NCBI GenBank assembly: GCA_000940995.1
Contig: CP005974.1
Coordinates: 3,720,001-3,784,000, forward strand
From: Photobacterium gaetbulicola Gung47
GTDB lineage: Bacteria > Pseudomonadota > Gammaproteobacteria > Enterobacterales > Vibrionaceae
Length of the DNA: 64,000 nt
Direction of reading: 5' to 3'
This document shows, in pieces, positions 1-8,845 of the stretch. Below the pieces are notes generated by a model. The model made no database searches. It was not told the origin of the DNA and saw only the letters and a list, made by a program, of their open reading frames with translations. Within the stretch, counting starts at the first letter, position 1, and each line of letters starts with the position of its first letter. The translations under genes were made by a program, and so were the position numbers.

Positions 1-1007
<1,007 letters not shown>

Positions 1008-1195
1008 AAGTTTTGGCTCAATGAATACTGTTATTACTTCCAATTTATTTCACTTTAAAAAGTGAAGACAAAAAGTCAGTAAGAATTGACTGTGCCGATA
1101 TAGCCGAAGCTATTTCGTATTGGTCACTCAGTTTCATTGATAATTCTTTTGTTGACTATCATTTCACGAGTGCCCACACAGATTGCATGGTCAAA

Positions 1196-1208
1196 TTGTT
1201 AAAGAACA
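1196..1208 (-). promoter_or_regulatory. rrn boxA antitermination element
   Basis: The minus strand reads TGTTCTTTAACAA, one base from the Escherichia coli rrn leader boxA. It lies about 190 nt upstream of the 16S 5' end, where NusB/NusE loading occurs in rrn leaders. The rest of 1008-1195 is AT-rich 16S leader with no gene. Confidence 0.8.
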
Positions 1209-1259
1209 ATCCGCTACGTTGCCGGCTTAACTCGCCGCGCTCCGTGTCGGTGAGGTGGC

Positions 1260-1287
1260 ATTATAGAGACTTCGATCACATTGGCAA
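1260..1287 (-). promoter_or_regulatory. rRNA operon promoter
   Basis: On the minus strand a -35 TTGCCA (1282-1287) and a perfect -10 TATAAT (1260-1265) are separated by 16 bp. A GC-rich discriminator-like stretch follows, as in stringently controlled rrn promoters, and an AT-rich UP-like stretch lies just upstream (1288-1312). It is about 250 nt from the 16S start. A second promoter further upstream is expected by analogy, but I found no convincing one in 1310-1610. That stretch holds no gene that I can support. Confidence 0.75.
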
Positions 1288-1614
1288 TAGCAAAAATGCA
1301 TTTATTTCACTCAAGCCAACCAAGCGCTCAATAAACAAACAAAGACTCAGTTTTGCGCGTGTTTTTACTACAAGCCATTCGCATTCACCAAGATTTAATG
1401 GCTGTGAGAGCTAGCTACTCAGCGATAAACATATGGCGATCCGCCTTCAGACACAGTCATAGTTAAAAAACCACTTCAACCGACGTGAACTAAACGACCG
1501 CTTGCCCTATATGCAATGGCTAACCGCTTAACAGAACAAAACAGGATGATGCCGATATAGAGGTAGGCTAGAGAATGAGTGATGAGTGCCAGTCAACATT
1601 GCAAGGCGCAGATA

Positions 1615-1648
1615 CAACAAAGCCCCGACTTTCGTCGAGGCTTTGTTG
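1615..1648 (-). terminator. Terminator of tRNA-Leu, copy 1
   Basis: A 15-nt arm (1615-1629) pairs with 1634-1648 across a 4-nt loop, with one bulge. Read on the minus strand it ends in a T-rich arm (GGCTTTGTTG). It lies just past the tRNA 3' end. Confidence 0.7.
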
Positions 1649-1656
1649 TTTGAAAT

Positions 1657-1742
1657 TGGTGCCCGGGGCCGGACTTGAACCGGCACAGTTATTCACCGGC
1701 GGATTTTGAATCCGCTGCGTCTACCAATTTCGCCACCCGGGC
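1657..1742 (-). tRNA. leuX: tRNA-Leu, anticodon CAA (copy 1)
   Basis: The minus strand gives an 86-nt class II tRNA. The acceptor stem starts GCCCGGG and the 3' end is an encoded CCA. The anticodon arm is GCGGA-TTCAAAA-TCCGC, giving anticodon CAA (reads UUG). A variable arm follows, then a T arm with GGTTCAAGTCC. The sequence is identical to the copy at 8307-8392. It has its own promoter and terminator. Confidence 0.95.
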
Positions 1743-1753
1743 AGATGCGGCTC

Positions 1754-1781
1754 ATTATACGTATATCAGCCTGATAGACAA
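1754..1781 (-). promoter_or_regulatory. Promoter of tRNA-Leu copy 1
   Basis: On the minus strand a -35 TTGTCT (1776-1781), a 16-bp spacer and a perfect -10 TATAAT (1754-1759) end 11 nt before the tRNA 5' base. It differs in sequence from the promoter of the second copy. Confidence 0.7.
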
Positions 1782-1917
1782 TCATTTTTTTCTATCTTAT
1801 CAAAACCACCCTGCAGGTGCATAGTACGCAATCAATACGTTCAAAACAGCACCACCAGCTTATGGCATCATTTCTTTGTTGAGTAGATCCTCATCAATTA
1901 CTTGAGAGCATCAGAAA

Positions 1918-2928
1918 TCATACTTCAGGGATAGCCTGTTTATTTATACTCTGTCGTAGGCGTAACTCCGGTACAAAGTGCTTCGTGATAGAGCATTCCG
2001 TTTGGTTGAGTTGACACATCAGTAGTTCAACGGCGGTTTGAGCCATTTGACTAATAGGAAAGTGAACCGACGACACCTGCGGATAAAGCGCAGCACAAAG
2101 CTCAATACTGTCAAAACTTATCAAGGATAGTTGTTGCGGCAGTTTTACATTATGCTCATGGAAATATTGCAATGCCCCCTGGGTCATTTCCTCACTACAT
2201 GAAAACAATGCCGTCATTGATGGTGCAGAGCGATGGAGTTGCTCCGCCGCTAAATAACCACTTTTTCTGCCGTAGTCTCCCTCAGCACAAAACGCAGGTT
2301 CAAAACTAATCGCCGATTGGTGCAAAGCTTCTTTATAACCTTGTAGGCGGAGGTGGCTGCTTGGACGACTTATAGGACCGGTGATACAACCAATGTGGCG
2401 ATGCCCCTGCTCTATCAAATGCTCCACCGCCATTTTTGCCGCTAGAGTATGATCAAAAGTAATGCAGCGAGACTCCAAGCCTTCAACCACCCGGTCCAGA
2501 ATCACAAACGGAGTAGATTCCTGAGCAAGCTCCCTCAATTCATCGTCACTCAAATGGCGACTATTCAGGACATATCCTTCACACCGGAGGGCATGGAACC
2601 GGCGAATCGCTTCCCGCTCACCTTCTGCGCTGTGGTGTCCTTGAGCGGTGATCAGAAACTTTTTGTGCAAATCCAGTTCTGCCTGTACCTGCTCCATCAT
2701 TTGGCCAAAGAATCCACCTGTGTAATAGGTGACAAGCAAACCAGTCATATTGGATGAAGCTGTCGCCAACGAACGGGCAATCGCACTTGGCCGATAGTTT
2801 AGCTCTGCCATTGCCTGCTCGACTTTCCTTTTGGTATCGGAACGAAAGACACCTTCTCCATTTATGATCCGCGATACTGTCGAGCGGTGGACACCAGCCA
2901 ATGCTGCAACATCTTTTATACTTGCCAT
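1918..2928 (-). CDS. LacI-family transcriptional regulator of the PTS cluster
   Basis: A 336-aa LacI/GalR-type repressor. The N-terminus IKDVAALAGVHRSTVSRIIN is the family helix-turn-helix (about residues 4-23), followed by the hinge motif YRPSAIARSL. A periplasmic-binding-protein-like ligand domain fills the rest (FVILDRV, GHRHIGCITG). A longer reading frame begins at a TTG at 2964, but the ATG at 2928 starts exactly at the domain and has GGAGGAG upstream, so I use it. The gene is last in the leftward cluster, 240 bp after the deacetylase, and probably has its own promoter. By position it should control the PTS genes in response to a phosphorylated or free amino-sugar disaccharide; that ligand is inferred. 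Confidence 0.85.
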   Translation of the reverse strand: MASIKDVAALAGVHRSTVSRIINGEGVFRSDTKRKVEQAMAELNYRPSAIARSLATASSNMTGLLVTYYTGGFFGQMMEQVQAELDLHKKFLITAQGHHSAEGEREAIRRFHALRCEGYVLNSRHLSDDELRELAQESTPFVILDRVVEGLESRCITFDHTLAAKMAVEHLIEQGHRHIGCITGPISRPSSHLRLQGYKEALHQSAISFEPAFCAEGDYGRKSGYLAAEQLHRSAPSMTALFSCSEEMTQGALQYFHEHNVKLPQQLSLISFDSIELCAALYPQVSSVHFPISQMAQTAVELLMCQLNQTECSITKHFVPELRLRQSINKQAIPEV

Positions 2929-3069
2929 GGCAGTTGCCTCTCCTCCTTCACCATTATTTTCCAACCATATTATTGGTTCATCATATCTCGCTAGCGACTA
3001 TAAAGTGATTTAATTGGTACATGAAGTGATTAACGAGCGTTTTAATATTCAGATCTCAACATATAGCAA

Positions 3070-3127
3070 GCTGCCAGTAGAATGCATCGGTTCATATACA
3101 GAGGGGGAATAATGCACTACTGGCAGC
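3070..3127. repeat. Inverted repeat between deacetylase and regulator genes
   Basis: Two perfect 11-bp arms, GCTGCCAGTAG at 3070-3080 and its complement at 3117-3127, are 36 bp apart in the 240-bp gap. No T-tract follows on the minus strand, so it is not a typical terminator. It could be a pair of operator halves, an mRNA-stabilising hairpin or a remnant. Confidence 0.6.
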
Positions 3128-3168
3128 AACTATTATTTTTATTGCTCCCTCGCCGCTCTAACTGCAAG

Positions 3169-3891
3169 TTACTTAAGAACATTGAAATTACTGACGGTCA
3201 CCTCCCACCGTTCCAGTGCTTCACCCAGCCTATCGTCCGTCAAGATCTCTAATTCCTTCGCCCTTGGCAGCACATAGCTACTAGATTCGAGTAAAGGCTG
3301 ATCGACATAGGCCGGATGGCACATAATCTCTAGCACCTCGCACTGCCCACGGTGCTGATCAATAATCGCCAACAGATCATCAAGCTTCGGGGCATCGCTA
3401 TAGAAGTCCTTGTTGAAGGCATAACTACGTCCGCTAAACGAACTCGAAGCCCGGAGCGGTACCTGATAGCTGCCAACAACATCCTCGATAACAGGCAATA
3501 GCTTGGGGTGCATATGCGTATGGTGGTGACTGTCGATATGGCTAAGCGGTAACCCCGTAGCCAAAAAACACTCAATCTGTGCTGTTACCTCATCGGCCAC
3601 CTGTTGCTCATTAAAATCCCGCCTTAACCAGAACTCATCTTTATTCAAAAAGTAGCCATCATTTCCCACGAGGCAGGAGGGAACGGTTAAAGGAGCTCCG
3701 GCAGTTAACCGTAGGTGTAGCCCGACAGCCAACGAAGGATTCTCGGCAGCTAGTTGAACTGCATGAGTCTCCGCCAGCTCCCCAACCATCATGGTTGTCG
3801 AGCGCACTACCCCGTTATAGCACGCATCAGCGATCCCAAGATTGACGCCTCGCGTCAAACCAAAATCATCGGCGTTAAATATGACATGCAT
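3169..3891 (-). CDS. chbG: ChbG/YdjC-family carbohydrate deacetylase
   Basis: A 240-aa cytoplasmic deacetylase of the YdjC/ChbG family. In Escherichia coli ChbG removes one acetyl group from chitobiose-6-phosphate so that the GH4 enzyme can cleave it and the regulator can respond. Metal-binding features are visible: NADDFGLT at the N-terminus (Asp pair, residues 7-8) and IDSHHHTHMHP near the middle. The start has a strong GAGGAGG ribosome site 7 nt upstream. It lies 56 bp downstream of the GH4 gene in one leftward operon with the PTS genes. Assignment to the family is firm; the substrate (mono- or diacetylated chitobiose-6-P) is inferred from the context. Confidence 0.88.
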   Translation of the reverse strand: MHVIFNADDFGLTRGVNLGIADACYNGVVRSTTMMVGELAETHAVQLAAENPSLAVGLHLRLTAGAPLTVPSCLVGNDGYFLNKDEFWLRRDFNEQQVADEVTAQIECFLATGLPLSHIDSHHHTHMHPKLLPVIEDVVGSYQVPLRASSSFSGRSYAFNKDFYSDAPKLDDLLAIIDQHRGQCEVLEIMCHPAYVDQPLLESSSYVLPRAKELEILTDDRLGEALERWEVTVSNFNVLK

Positions 3892-3947
3892 AATTTACCT
3901 CCTCATGCGAAACAGCGCGGCATGCCACCGCACTGGTCGCAGGTAAG

Positions 3948-5264
3948 TTAGCGTGCAGAAAAATTCGGCAAATAGTCGTGATTTACCCGCAGCGTATCAT
4001 CAAGTATCCCTTTGGCCCGGGTGATATCCGGAACCAGAGGGTTGCTTGCCAATGCCATCAACGCTTTGTCATAGTCACCACTGACCGCGGCCTCGATCGT
4101 CAGTTGCTCATAAGCTTTGACCTGATGGATCAAGCCACTCATTGCCGGACTCAGCGTCCCGATCGCCAGCGGACGAGCTCCCCAGCACCCTACCACCGCA
4201 CTGCATTCGATCACCGCATCATCCGGTAGGGTTGTGATGGCCCCGTTATTGCGAACATTAATGACGTGGATCGTGTTGAGGTTGTTGTAAATGGCATCGA
4301 CCAAGTTCAATGACGCATCAGAGTAGTAAGCGCCGCCACGCTTCTCAAGCAGCTCGGGTTTATGATCCAGCGTGGTATCTTTATATAGCTCGAACAGCTC
4401 GGCTTCGGTTTCCCTGACCTGCTCGGCCCGAGTCCCGCCGTTGAGCGCGGCCTCTTTTTCTTCGGCCAGCATGGCATCAGTCTGATAAAAATAACGATGG
4501 TACGGACAAGGGATCGCCCCCAGCGCTTTTAAAAAGTCAGGATCCCATGGCTCTTCAAAGATATTGTTCATGCTGAAGTTCGCACCGTCACCGATTTTTT
4601 CCAGCACTTCAGCCGTGATTTCTTTGCCGTCAAGCCAAGCACGGTGCACCCACACCAAGTGATTCAACCCAGCACACTCCAGTGACAGGCTCTCTGGCGA
4701 ACATTTCATGATCTCCGCAATCATCATCTTCATCGATACCGGGACATTACACAGGCCGATGGATTTGATATTGGTGTACTTATGGATTGCTTCGGTCACC
4801 AGCCCCGCCGGGTTGGTGAAATTTAACATCCATGCATTAGGAGCCAACTCCTCAATATCTCGGCAAATATCTAAAATGACAGGGATCGTTCTCAGTGCCT
4901 TCGCAAATCCACCCGGGCCTGTTGTTTCCTGCCCGATCACATCGTACTTGAGGGGAATTCGCTCATCATTCGCACGCGCCTGCAAACCACCAACCCGGAA
5001 CTGGGTCATCACAAAATCCGCACCTGTTATGGCCGCTCGTCGATCCAGCGATGCCTGAACCGTGATATTCGCCCCTGACTTTTCGACCATGCGCCGTGTT
5101 AGTGCCTCGATGATCTCCAGCTTTTCTCTTCCGGCTTCAATATCGACAAAGTGCATCTCCGTGACTGGCAGGCTGTCTAACCGCTTTAGCACCCCTTCAA
5201 CCAGCTCTGGCGTATAGCTGCTTCCCCCACCGATAATCGCAAGCTTGAGTGATGGTTTCGTCAT
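3948..5264 (-). CDS. chbF: GH4 6-phospho-beta-glucosidase / 6-phospho-chitobiase
   Basis: A 438-aa glycoside hydrolase family 4 enzyme, which needs NAD+ and a divalent metal and acts by an oxidation-elimination route. The N-terminal Rossmann motif AIIGGGSSYTPELVEG (residues 9-24) binds NAD. NFTNPAG and GLCNVPVS carry the family Asn and Cys residues, and CAGLNHLVWVH the metal His. It hydrolyses the 6-phosphorylated disaccharide delivered by the adjacent PTS. An AAGGA site precedes the ATG. Similar enzymes act on cellobiose-6-P, chitobiose-6-P or GlcN2-6-P; the flanking deacetylase favours an amino-sugar substrate. Confidence 0.9.
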   Translation of the reverse strand: MTKPSLKLAIIGGGSSYTPELVEGVLKRLDSLPVTEMHFVDIEAGREKLEIIEALTRRMVEKSGANITVQASLDRRAAITGADFVMTQFRVGGLQARANDERIPLKYDVIGQETTGPGGFAKALRTIPVILDICRDIEELAPNAWMLNFTNPAGLVTEAIHKYTNIKSIGLCNVPVSMKMMIAEIMKCSPESLSLECAGLNHLVWVHRAWLDGKEITAEVLEKIGDGANFSMNNIFEEPWDPDFLKALGAIPCPYHRYFYQTDAMLAEEKEAALNGGTRAEQVRETEAELFELYKDTTLDHKPELLEKRGGAYYSDASLNLVDAIYNNLNTIHVINVRNNGAITTLPDDAVIECSAVVGCWGARPLAIGTLSPAMSGLIHQVKAYEQLTIEAAVSGDYDKALMALASNPLVPDITRAKGILDDTLRVNHDYLPNFSAR

Positions 5265-5279
5265 ATTCGTTCCTTATTT

Positions 5280-5585
5280 TTACGATAACCTTTCATGCAA
5301 TGACACCATTTCCATCGTCATCTCGTGGGCAAGAATGGTTGTCATCAAATGATCCTGGGCGTGGACCATTACGAGAGTCATCTTCACTTTGCCTTCCCCT
5401 TCATCCGCTTCAATGAGCTGGGTTTGGGTCAGATGGGCTTGGTTCAGGCACACCTTGGCCTGTCTAAGCCGTTCGCGAGCTTTGGCCAATTCTTGTTTTT
5501 TTGCCAATGACAGTGCCTCAAAACACAAGCTGCGTGCCTCGCCCGCATTGACGATGATGTTCATCACTACCGCTTCTTGATCCAT
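5280..5585 (-). CDS. chbA: PTS lactose/cellobiose-family IIA component
   Basis: A 101-aa PTS enzyme IIA of the Lac/Cel family. It carries the phosphoryl group from HPr to IIB. The phosphorylated histidine lies in MVHAQDHLM near the C-terminus, the hallmark of the family. Length and all-helical composition fit ChbA/CelC. The ribosome site AAGGAGAG is strong. It lies between IIC (56 bp upstream) and the GH4 gene (15 bp downstream), so it is co-transcribed. Confidence 0.92.
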   Translation of the reverse strand: MDQEAVVMNIIVNAGEARSLCFEALSLAKKQELAKARERLRQAKVCLNQAHLTQTQLIEADEGEGKVKMTLVMVHAQDHLMTTILAHEMTMEMVSLHERLS

Positions 5586-5641
5586 ATGTAACTCTCCTTA
5601 GTTAAAAGCCAGGCGGAGGCTCTCCCGCCGCCCGGTAAATA

Positions 5642-6970
5642 TTAAGCGGTAACACCCTCACCCTCAGGGGCCTTCTCTTGGGCCGCAGCGGTTTCACCTT
5701 CTTGCTCGAGCAATTGCTTTTCAAAGATCTTGAAGAACGGCAAGTAGATAAACAGGTCAACAATAATAAGGGCAATAACCAACAACACCGGGGCCAGGGT
5801 CCAGCCGCTCCCCCAGGACGCACCGATAATCGCCGGGGTTGTCCACGGGGTTGTGGCAACCCCCATGCCGACAAAGCCCATATGCACAGCGGTATAAGCA
5901 ATCACCGCATTGAAAATAGGGGCGAAAACAAACGGAACAAACAAGGTCGGATTAAGCACCAGCGGCGCACCAAAGATGATCGGTTCGTTGATTTGGAAGA
6001 AGCCCGGAACCGCACTCATCCTACCCAGGCTGCGCAAGTGAGCCGAGCGGCTGAACGCCATCAGAATAGCCAGCGCCAATGTTGCCCCTGATCCGCCGAT
6101 GAAAATGTAAAAGTCCCAGAACGGCTGCGTGAAAATATTTGGGATTGGCTCGCCTACCACGAACGCCTCGATATTGGCGCCAATGTTAGTCAGGAAGATG
6201 GGTGATAGCAGGCCTACAACAATGGCCGCACCGTGAATACCCGCAAACCACAACAGTTGGGAGAGCATAAGTGCACCAATGATGGCTGGCAAAGAGTTTG
6301 AAGCACTGACTAACGGCTTAAACATTTGCATGACCGCATCCGGGATCAGCATGTCAAACTGGGCCTGGACAAAGAGACTCAGCGGATACAGCGTCAGGAA
6401 TACGACCAACACCGGGATAAGCATTTCAAACGAACGAGCAATTGCTGGCGGTACTTGCTCTGGCATCCGGAGCGTCACATTGTGCTTTTTCAAAAAGCGA
6501 TAAAGCTCAACCGAAAAAAACGCACATAAAACTGCAGTGAAAATCCCCGTTCCGCCCATATGCGCAGTCGGTAATCCCCCGTCCCTGGCTGGGGAGGCAA
6601 CCAAAAGGAAACTCATCAGCGAAAGGCACGCACTGGTGATACCATCGAGGTTATAAGCACGGGCGAGACTGTAAGCAACCCCAAGCGACACAAATATTGT
6701 CATAATGCCCATCGACATGTTAAATGGCATCATTATTTGGTCGAAGTTATTGCTTGCGAAATCCAGCCAAGCACGAGCAAAGGCATTTGGGGTGTCTTCG
6801 GAAAACGGGGGGAAAGCCAATATTAAAATAAAGCTACCCACGATAATAAAGGGCATTGCGGTAATAAAGCCATCACGCATTGCCCGTACATGTTTTTGTG
6901 TACCCACTTTCGACGCCAACGGAGCAATATGCTGTTCGACGACGTTCATGACCTCATCATAAAACTTCAT
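5642..6970 (-). CDS. chbC: PTS cellobiose/diacetylchitobiose-family IIC permease
   Basis: A 442-aa membrane permease of the PTS Lac/Cel family with about ten hydrophobic segments. The substrate-site motifs FAGIHGAAIV and FQINEPIIFG contain the conserved His and Glu used in sugar binding and transfer. It imports and, with IIB, phosphorylates a beta-linked disaccharide. The start is preceded by AAGGA. A Glu/Ala-rich cytoplasmic tail ends the protein. It lies 119 bp after the IIB gene; that gap is AT-rich with no clear terminator. Confidence 0.92.
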   Translation of the reverse strand: MKFYDEVMNVVEQHIAPLASKVGTQKHVRAMRDGFITAMPFIIVGSFILILAFPPFSEDTPNAFARAWLDFASNNFDQIMMPFNMSMGIMTIFVSLGVAYSLARAYNLDGITSACLSLMSFLLVASPARDGGLPTAHMGGTGIFTAVLCAFFSVELYRFLKKHNVTLRMPEQVPPAIARSFEMLIPVLVVFLTLYPLSLFVQAQFDMLIPDAVMQMFKPLVSASNSLPAIIGALMLSQLLWFAGIHGAAIVVGLLSPIFLTNIGANIEAFVVGEPIPNIFTQPFWDFYIFIGGSGATLALAILMAFSRSAHLRSLGRMSAVPGFFQINEPIIFGAPLVLNPTLFVPFVFAPIFNAVIAYTAVHMGFVGMGVATTPWTTPAIIGASWGSGWTLAPVLLVIALIIVDLFIYLPFFKIFEKQLLEQEGETAAAQEKAPEGEGVTA

Positions 6971-7089
6971 ATAACCAGTCCTTTTCTCTCATCTAAGCTT
7001 CTCTCAAAAACAAACATAGAGAACAAAGAATCCCTTATTTAAAATCAAGTTAAAACAGCCGAGTATATTTCTATTGATTTTGCTTGGCT

Positions 7090-7398
7090 CTAATCTGATA
7101 TTAATGACAAGGCCTGATCGAGAACTTCCTCGCCTTTCATCATGCCGTAAGCCATCGGTGAAATCGCTTCAACCGGTTTACCATAGCGACTAGCCGTCTT
7201 CCTCAGTTCCTCTAGCTGAAAGCGAACTTGCGGCCCTAGCAGGCAGACATCAAACACTTGTATCGCATCTTCAAACGCTGTCACTGCTTGCGCTTCAATT
7301 TGGCAATCAATTCCACGCTCATCCGCTGCTTTTACCATTCTCTGAACTAACATGCTGGTTGACATACCAGCGCTACAACATAACAAAATCTTCTTCAT
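7090..7398 (-). CDS. chbB: PTS lactose/cellobiose-family IIB component
   Basis: A 102-aa PTS enzyme IIB, first gene of the leftward operon. LLCCSAGMSTS places the phosphorylated cysteine at residue 8, aligned with the CSAGMST signature. A frame extending to 7428 is open, but the Met at 7398 matches the family N-terminus and has GGAGAG just upstream. It takes the phosphoryl group from IIA and passes it to the sugar bound by IIC. Expression is probably governed by the palindromic sites at 7471-7506. Confidence 0.92.
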   Translation of the reverse strand: MKKILLCCSAGMSTSMLVQRMVKAADERGIDCQIEAQAVTAFEDAIQVFDVCLLGPQVRFQLEELRKTASRYGKPVEAISPMAYGMMKGEEVLDQALSLISD

Positions 7399-7430
7399 CC
7401 CACTCTCCAGTTTTTTTACGCTTTCCAAAC

Positions 7431-7506
7431 GTTATAAAAAGTCTAAACAAATAAGATGAAAACCTAAAGCGCAACCGGTTGCATTAATTGTGAGCGCACT
7501 CTCAAT
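7431..7506 (-). promoter_or_regulatory. Control region of the PTS operon: LacI-type operator and CRP-like site
   Basis: Seen: a perfect 12-bp palindrome GCAACCGGTTGC (7471-7482), the CG-centred form expected of a LacI-family operator. Next to it, ATTGTGAGCGCACTCTCAAT (7487-7506) is a 16/20 imperfect palindrome fitting CRP (TGTGA-N6-TCACA) with one core mismatch; it also resembles a lac operator half. On the minus strand a -10-like TATAAC lies at 7431-7436 with a poor -35, as at activator-dependent promoters. The CRP-like centre would then sit near -72, a class I position. The functions are inferred. The rest of 7507-7818 is AT-rich with no gene that I can see. Confidence 0.6.
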
Positions 7507-7818
7507 TTATAATGGAAAATGAATTAAAACACTCTAACCAAATAAAAAAACAAAAATATTATTTAACCTCATTATAAATGAGTAATTTGTCGATAGTCAT
7601 TTAGAGCATCATTTAAATAAAAGTTCCCATGAAATAAAAGAAATCAAAATAAAAGTAATGAGAAATGGCCCGCATAATCAAAGTACCTTTGTAGAATATT
7701 TCAAATAAAAGGAGCGCTATTAAATAACCAATCACAAGTAATTTGATTTCCAAAGCATTTATTACAGTTATATCAATAAATATTTGATACTTTGACCAAC
7801 CTCTATATGTGAGTAACT

Positions 7819-8236
7819 ATGAACCTGAATAAAACAACGCTAGCAGTATTCTGCTACAGTACAATGCTTGCGCCCCCACAACCATTGAGCCGGTCAATTC
7901 AAAGACCCAGGACTTCCCATGCGGTACACCGCTCCATGCCGACAAGGTGATCGTACTGACCCATGCCTTCCTCTACGAAGATGGCAAGCGTGGTATGGGG
8001 GCAACCAAGAATCTGCCTAAACTACGCAAGTTCCTCAAGTTCGCCAAGGAGGCAGGGTATACCTTCGACACTTTGGGCAACTATACCCCAGAGTGGACAG
8101 TAGGTACGGTCAAGTCAGCTACGATGAGGGCGATGTCGTGACCTACAAAGGTGCACGCTATGTTGTCAACGCAGCCCATATTTCGCAGCCGAACTGGACA
8201 CCCGATAACGAGCCAACCCTATTTAGCAAACTGTAG
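7819..8236 (+). pseudogene. Decayed chitin-oligosaccharide deacetylase (secreted, with chitin-binding tail)
   Basis: Three pieces of one gene are recognisable in different frames. Frame 1 from 7819 starts with a signal-peptide-like MNLNKTTLAVFCYSTMLA. Frame 3 from about 7863 gives FPCGTPLHADKVIVLTHAF and then KEAGYTFDTLGNYTPEW, which resemble the end of a NodB-type deacetylase domain. After a further shift near 8113, frame 2 gives SYDEGDVVTYKGARYVV and ends in LFSKL-stop, a family 5/12 chitin-binding module. Vibrio chitin-oligosaccharide deacetylases are about 430 aa; here 418 bp remain, so most of the catalytic domain is missing and there are at least two frameshifts. It points away from the PTS operon. 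I recall an intact deacetylase gene at this place in the V. cholerae cluster. Confidence 0.75.
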
Positions 8237-8264
8237 ATGATTTGATATTGGCGAGTGCCAGATA

Positions 8265-8296
8265 CAACAAAGCCCCGACTTTCGTCGAGGCTTTGT
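8265..8296 (-). terminator. Terminator of tRNA-Leu, copy 2
   Basis: Same hairpin as at 1615-1648, with the outer two base pairs lost through the TTG to TCA change after position 8296. Confidence 0.65.
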
Positions 8297-8306
8297 CATT
8301 TGAAAA

Positions 8307-8392
8307 TGGTGCCCGGGGCCGGACTTGAACCGGCACAGTTATTCACCGGCGGATTTTGAATCCGCTGCGTCTACCAATTTCGCCACCCGGGC
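8307..8392 (-). tRNA. leuX: tRNA-Leu, anticodon CAA (copy 2)
   Basis: An 86-nt tRNA identical to 1657-1742, with encoded CCA and anticodon CAA. Both copies look functional. Confidence 0.95.
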
Positions 8393-8401
8393 ATGCGAAT
8401 C

Positions 8402-8429
8402 ATTCTACGTATCTAGTTCACCAACGCAA
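8402..8429 (-). promoter_or_regulatory. Promoter of tRNA-Leu copy 2
   Basis: On the minus strand a -35 TTGCGT (8424-8429), a 16-bp spacer and a -10 TAGAAT (8402-8407) end about 9 nt before the tRNA. It is unrelated in sequence to the promoter of copy 1. Confidence 0.65.
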
Positions 8430-8506
8430 TAGAAAAAGACAGGAAAATGCCTTTCCGATGTTCGTTTGCTGATAAATTAAGCACAAAGACACAAAGGCGG
8501 GCTCTA

Positions 8507-8845
8507 TCACCGCCACAGTTGCAAGAGAAATCGCGGCCCTTGGCGTAACCACCAGCCTAACTCAGTCACCGATAATTGATAAGGTAGCCAAGTACGCATC
8601 CAGCTTTGCCGGCGGGTAATGACCATAGAGCCACCATGAGGGACTCGCACAACTAACCGATGCCCGGCAGATATGAAAGGAGCATACGATAATGTCTGAG
8701 AGACAGGGAGACGACGGTACAGACCAAACAAAGCCGACAGCATTTCAGCGCTCGGTACCGTAAGGGTCATTTGCGTCCCTTGTGCGTTGAGATGAGCGAC
8801 TTCCCCATCCAGCTCAACCTCAACGCCACCATTGTACTCCAGCAT
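8507..8845 (-). CDS. Hypothetical protein (112 aa)
   Basis: I do not recognise this family. The ATG at 8845 overlaps the stop of the upstream gene by one base (TGATG), so the two are translationally coupled; a TTG one codon earlier is less likely. The protein starts MLEYNGGVEVELDG, is mixed in composition, contains VPSAEMLSALFGLY, and ends in a basic, Trp-rich tail (residues 85-112: RQSWMRT, ELGWWLRQ, FLLQLWR). There is no signal peptide or clear membrane span. Coupling suggests that it works with the 67-aa neighbour. Confidence 0.6.
   Translation of the reverse strand: MLEYNGGVEVELDGEVAHLNAQGTQMTLTVPSAEMLSALFGLYRRLPVSQTLSYAPFISAGHRLVVRVPHGGSMVITRRQSWMRTWLPYQLSVTELGWWLRQGPRFLLQLWR

Larger units (their letters stand above)
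1609..1742 (-). repeat. Direct repeat, copy 1 (tRNA-Leu plus terminator)
   Basis: This 134-bp block recurs at 8259-8392 in the same orientation. I count three differences, all in the linker between the terminator and the tRNA 3' end. The block holds a complete tRNA-Leu gene and its terminator hairpin. Sequence on either side of the two blocks is unrelated. The pair brackets a 6.5-kb sugar PTS cluster. Confidence 0.9.
8259..8392 (-). repeat. Direct repeat, copy 2 (tRNA-Leu plus terminator)
   Basis: Second copy of the block at 1609-1742, same orientation, with three differences in 134 bp. It starts 22 bp after the end of the pseudogene. Confidence 0.9.

Noticed and set aside
1743..8258. An integrative element with integrase
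   Set aside because: No integrase, transposase or phage gene is present between the tRNA copies; only the repeats support mobility.
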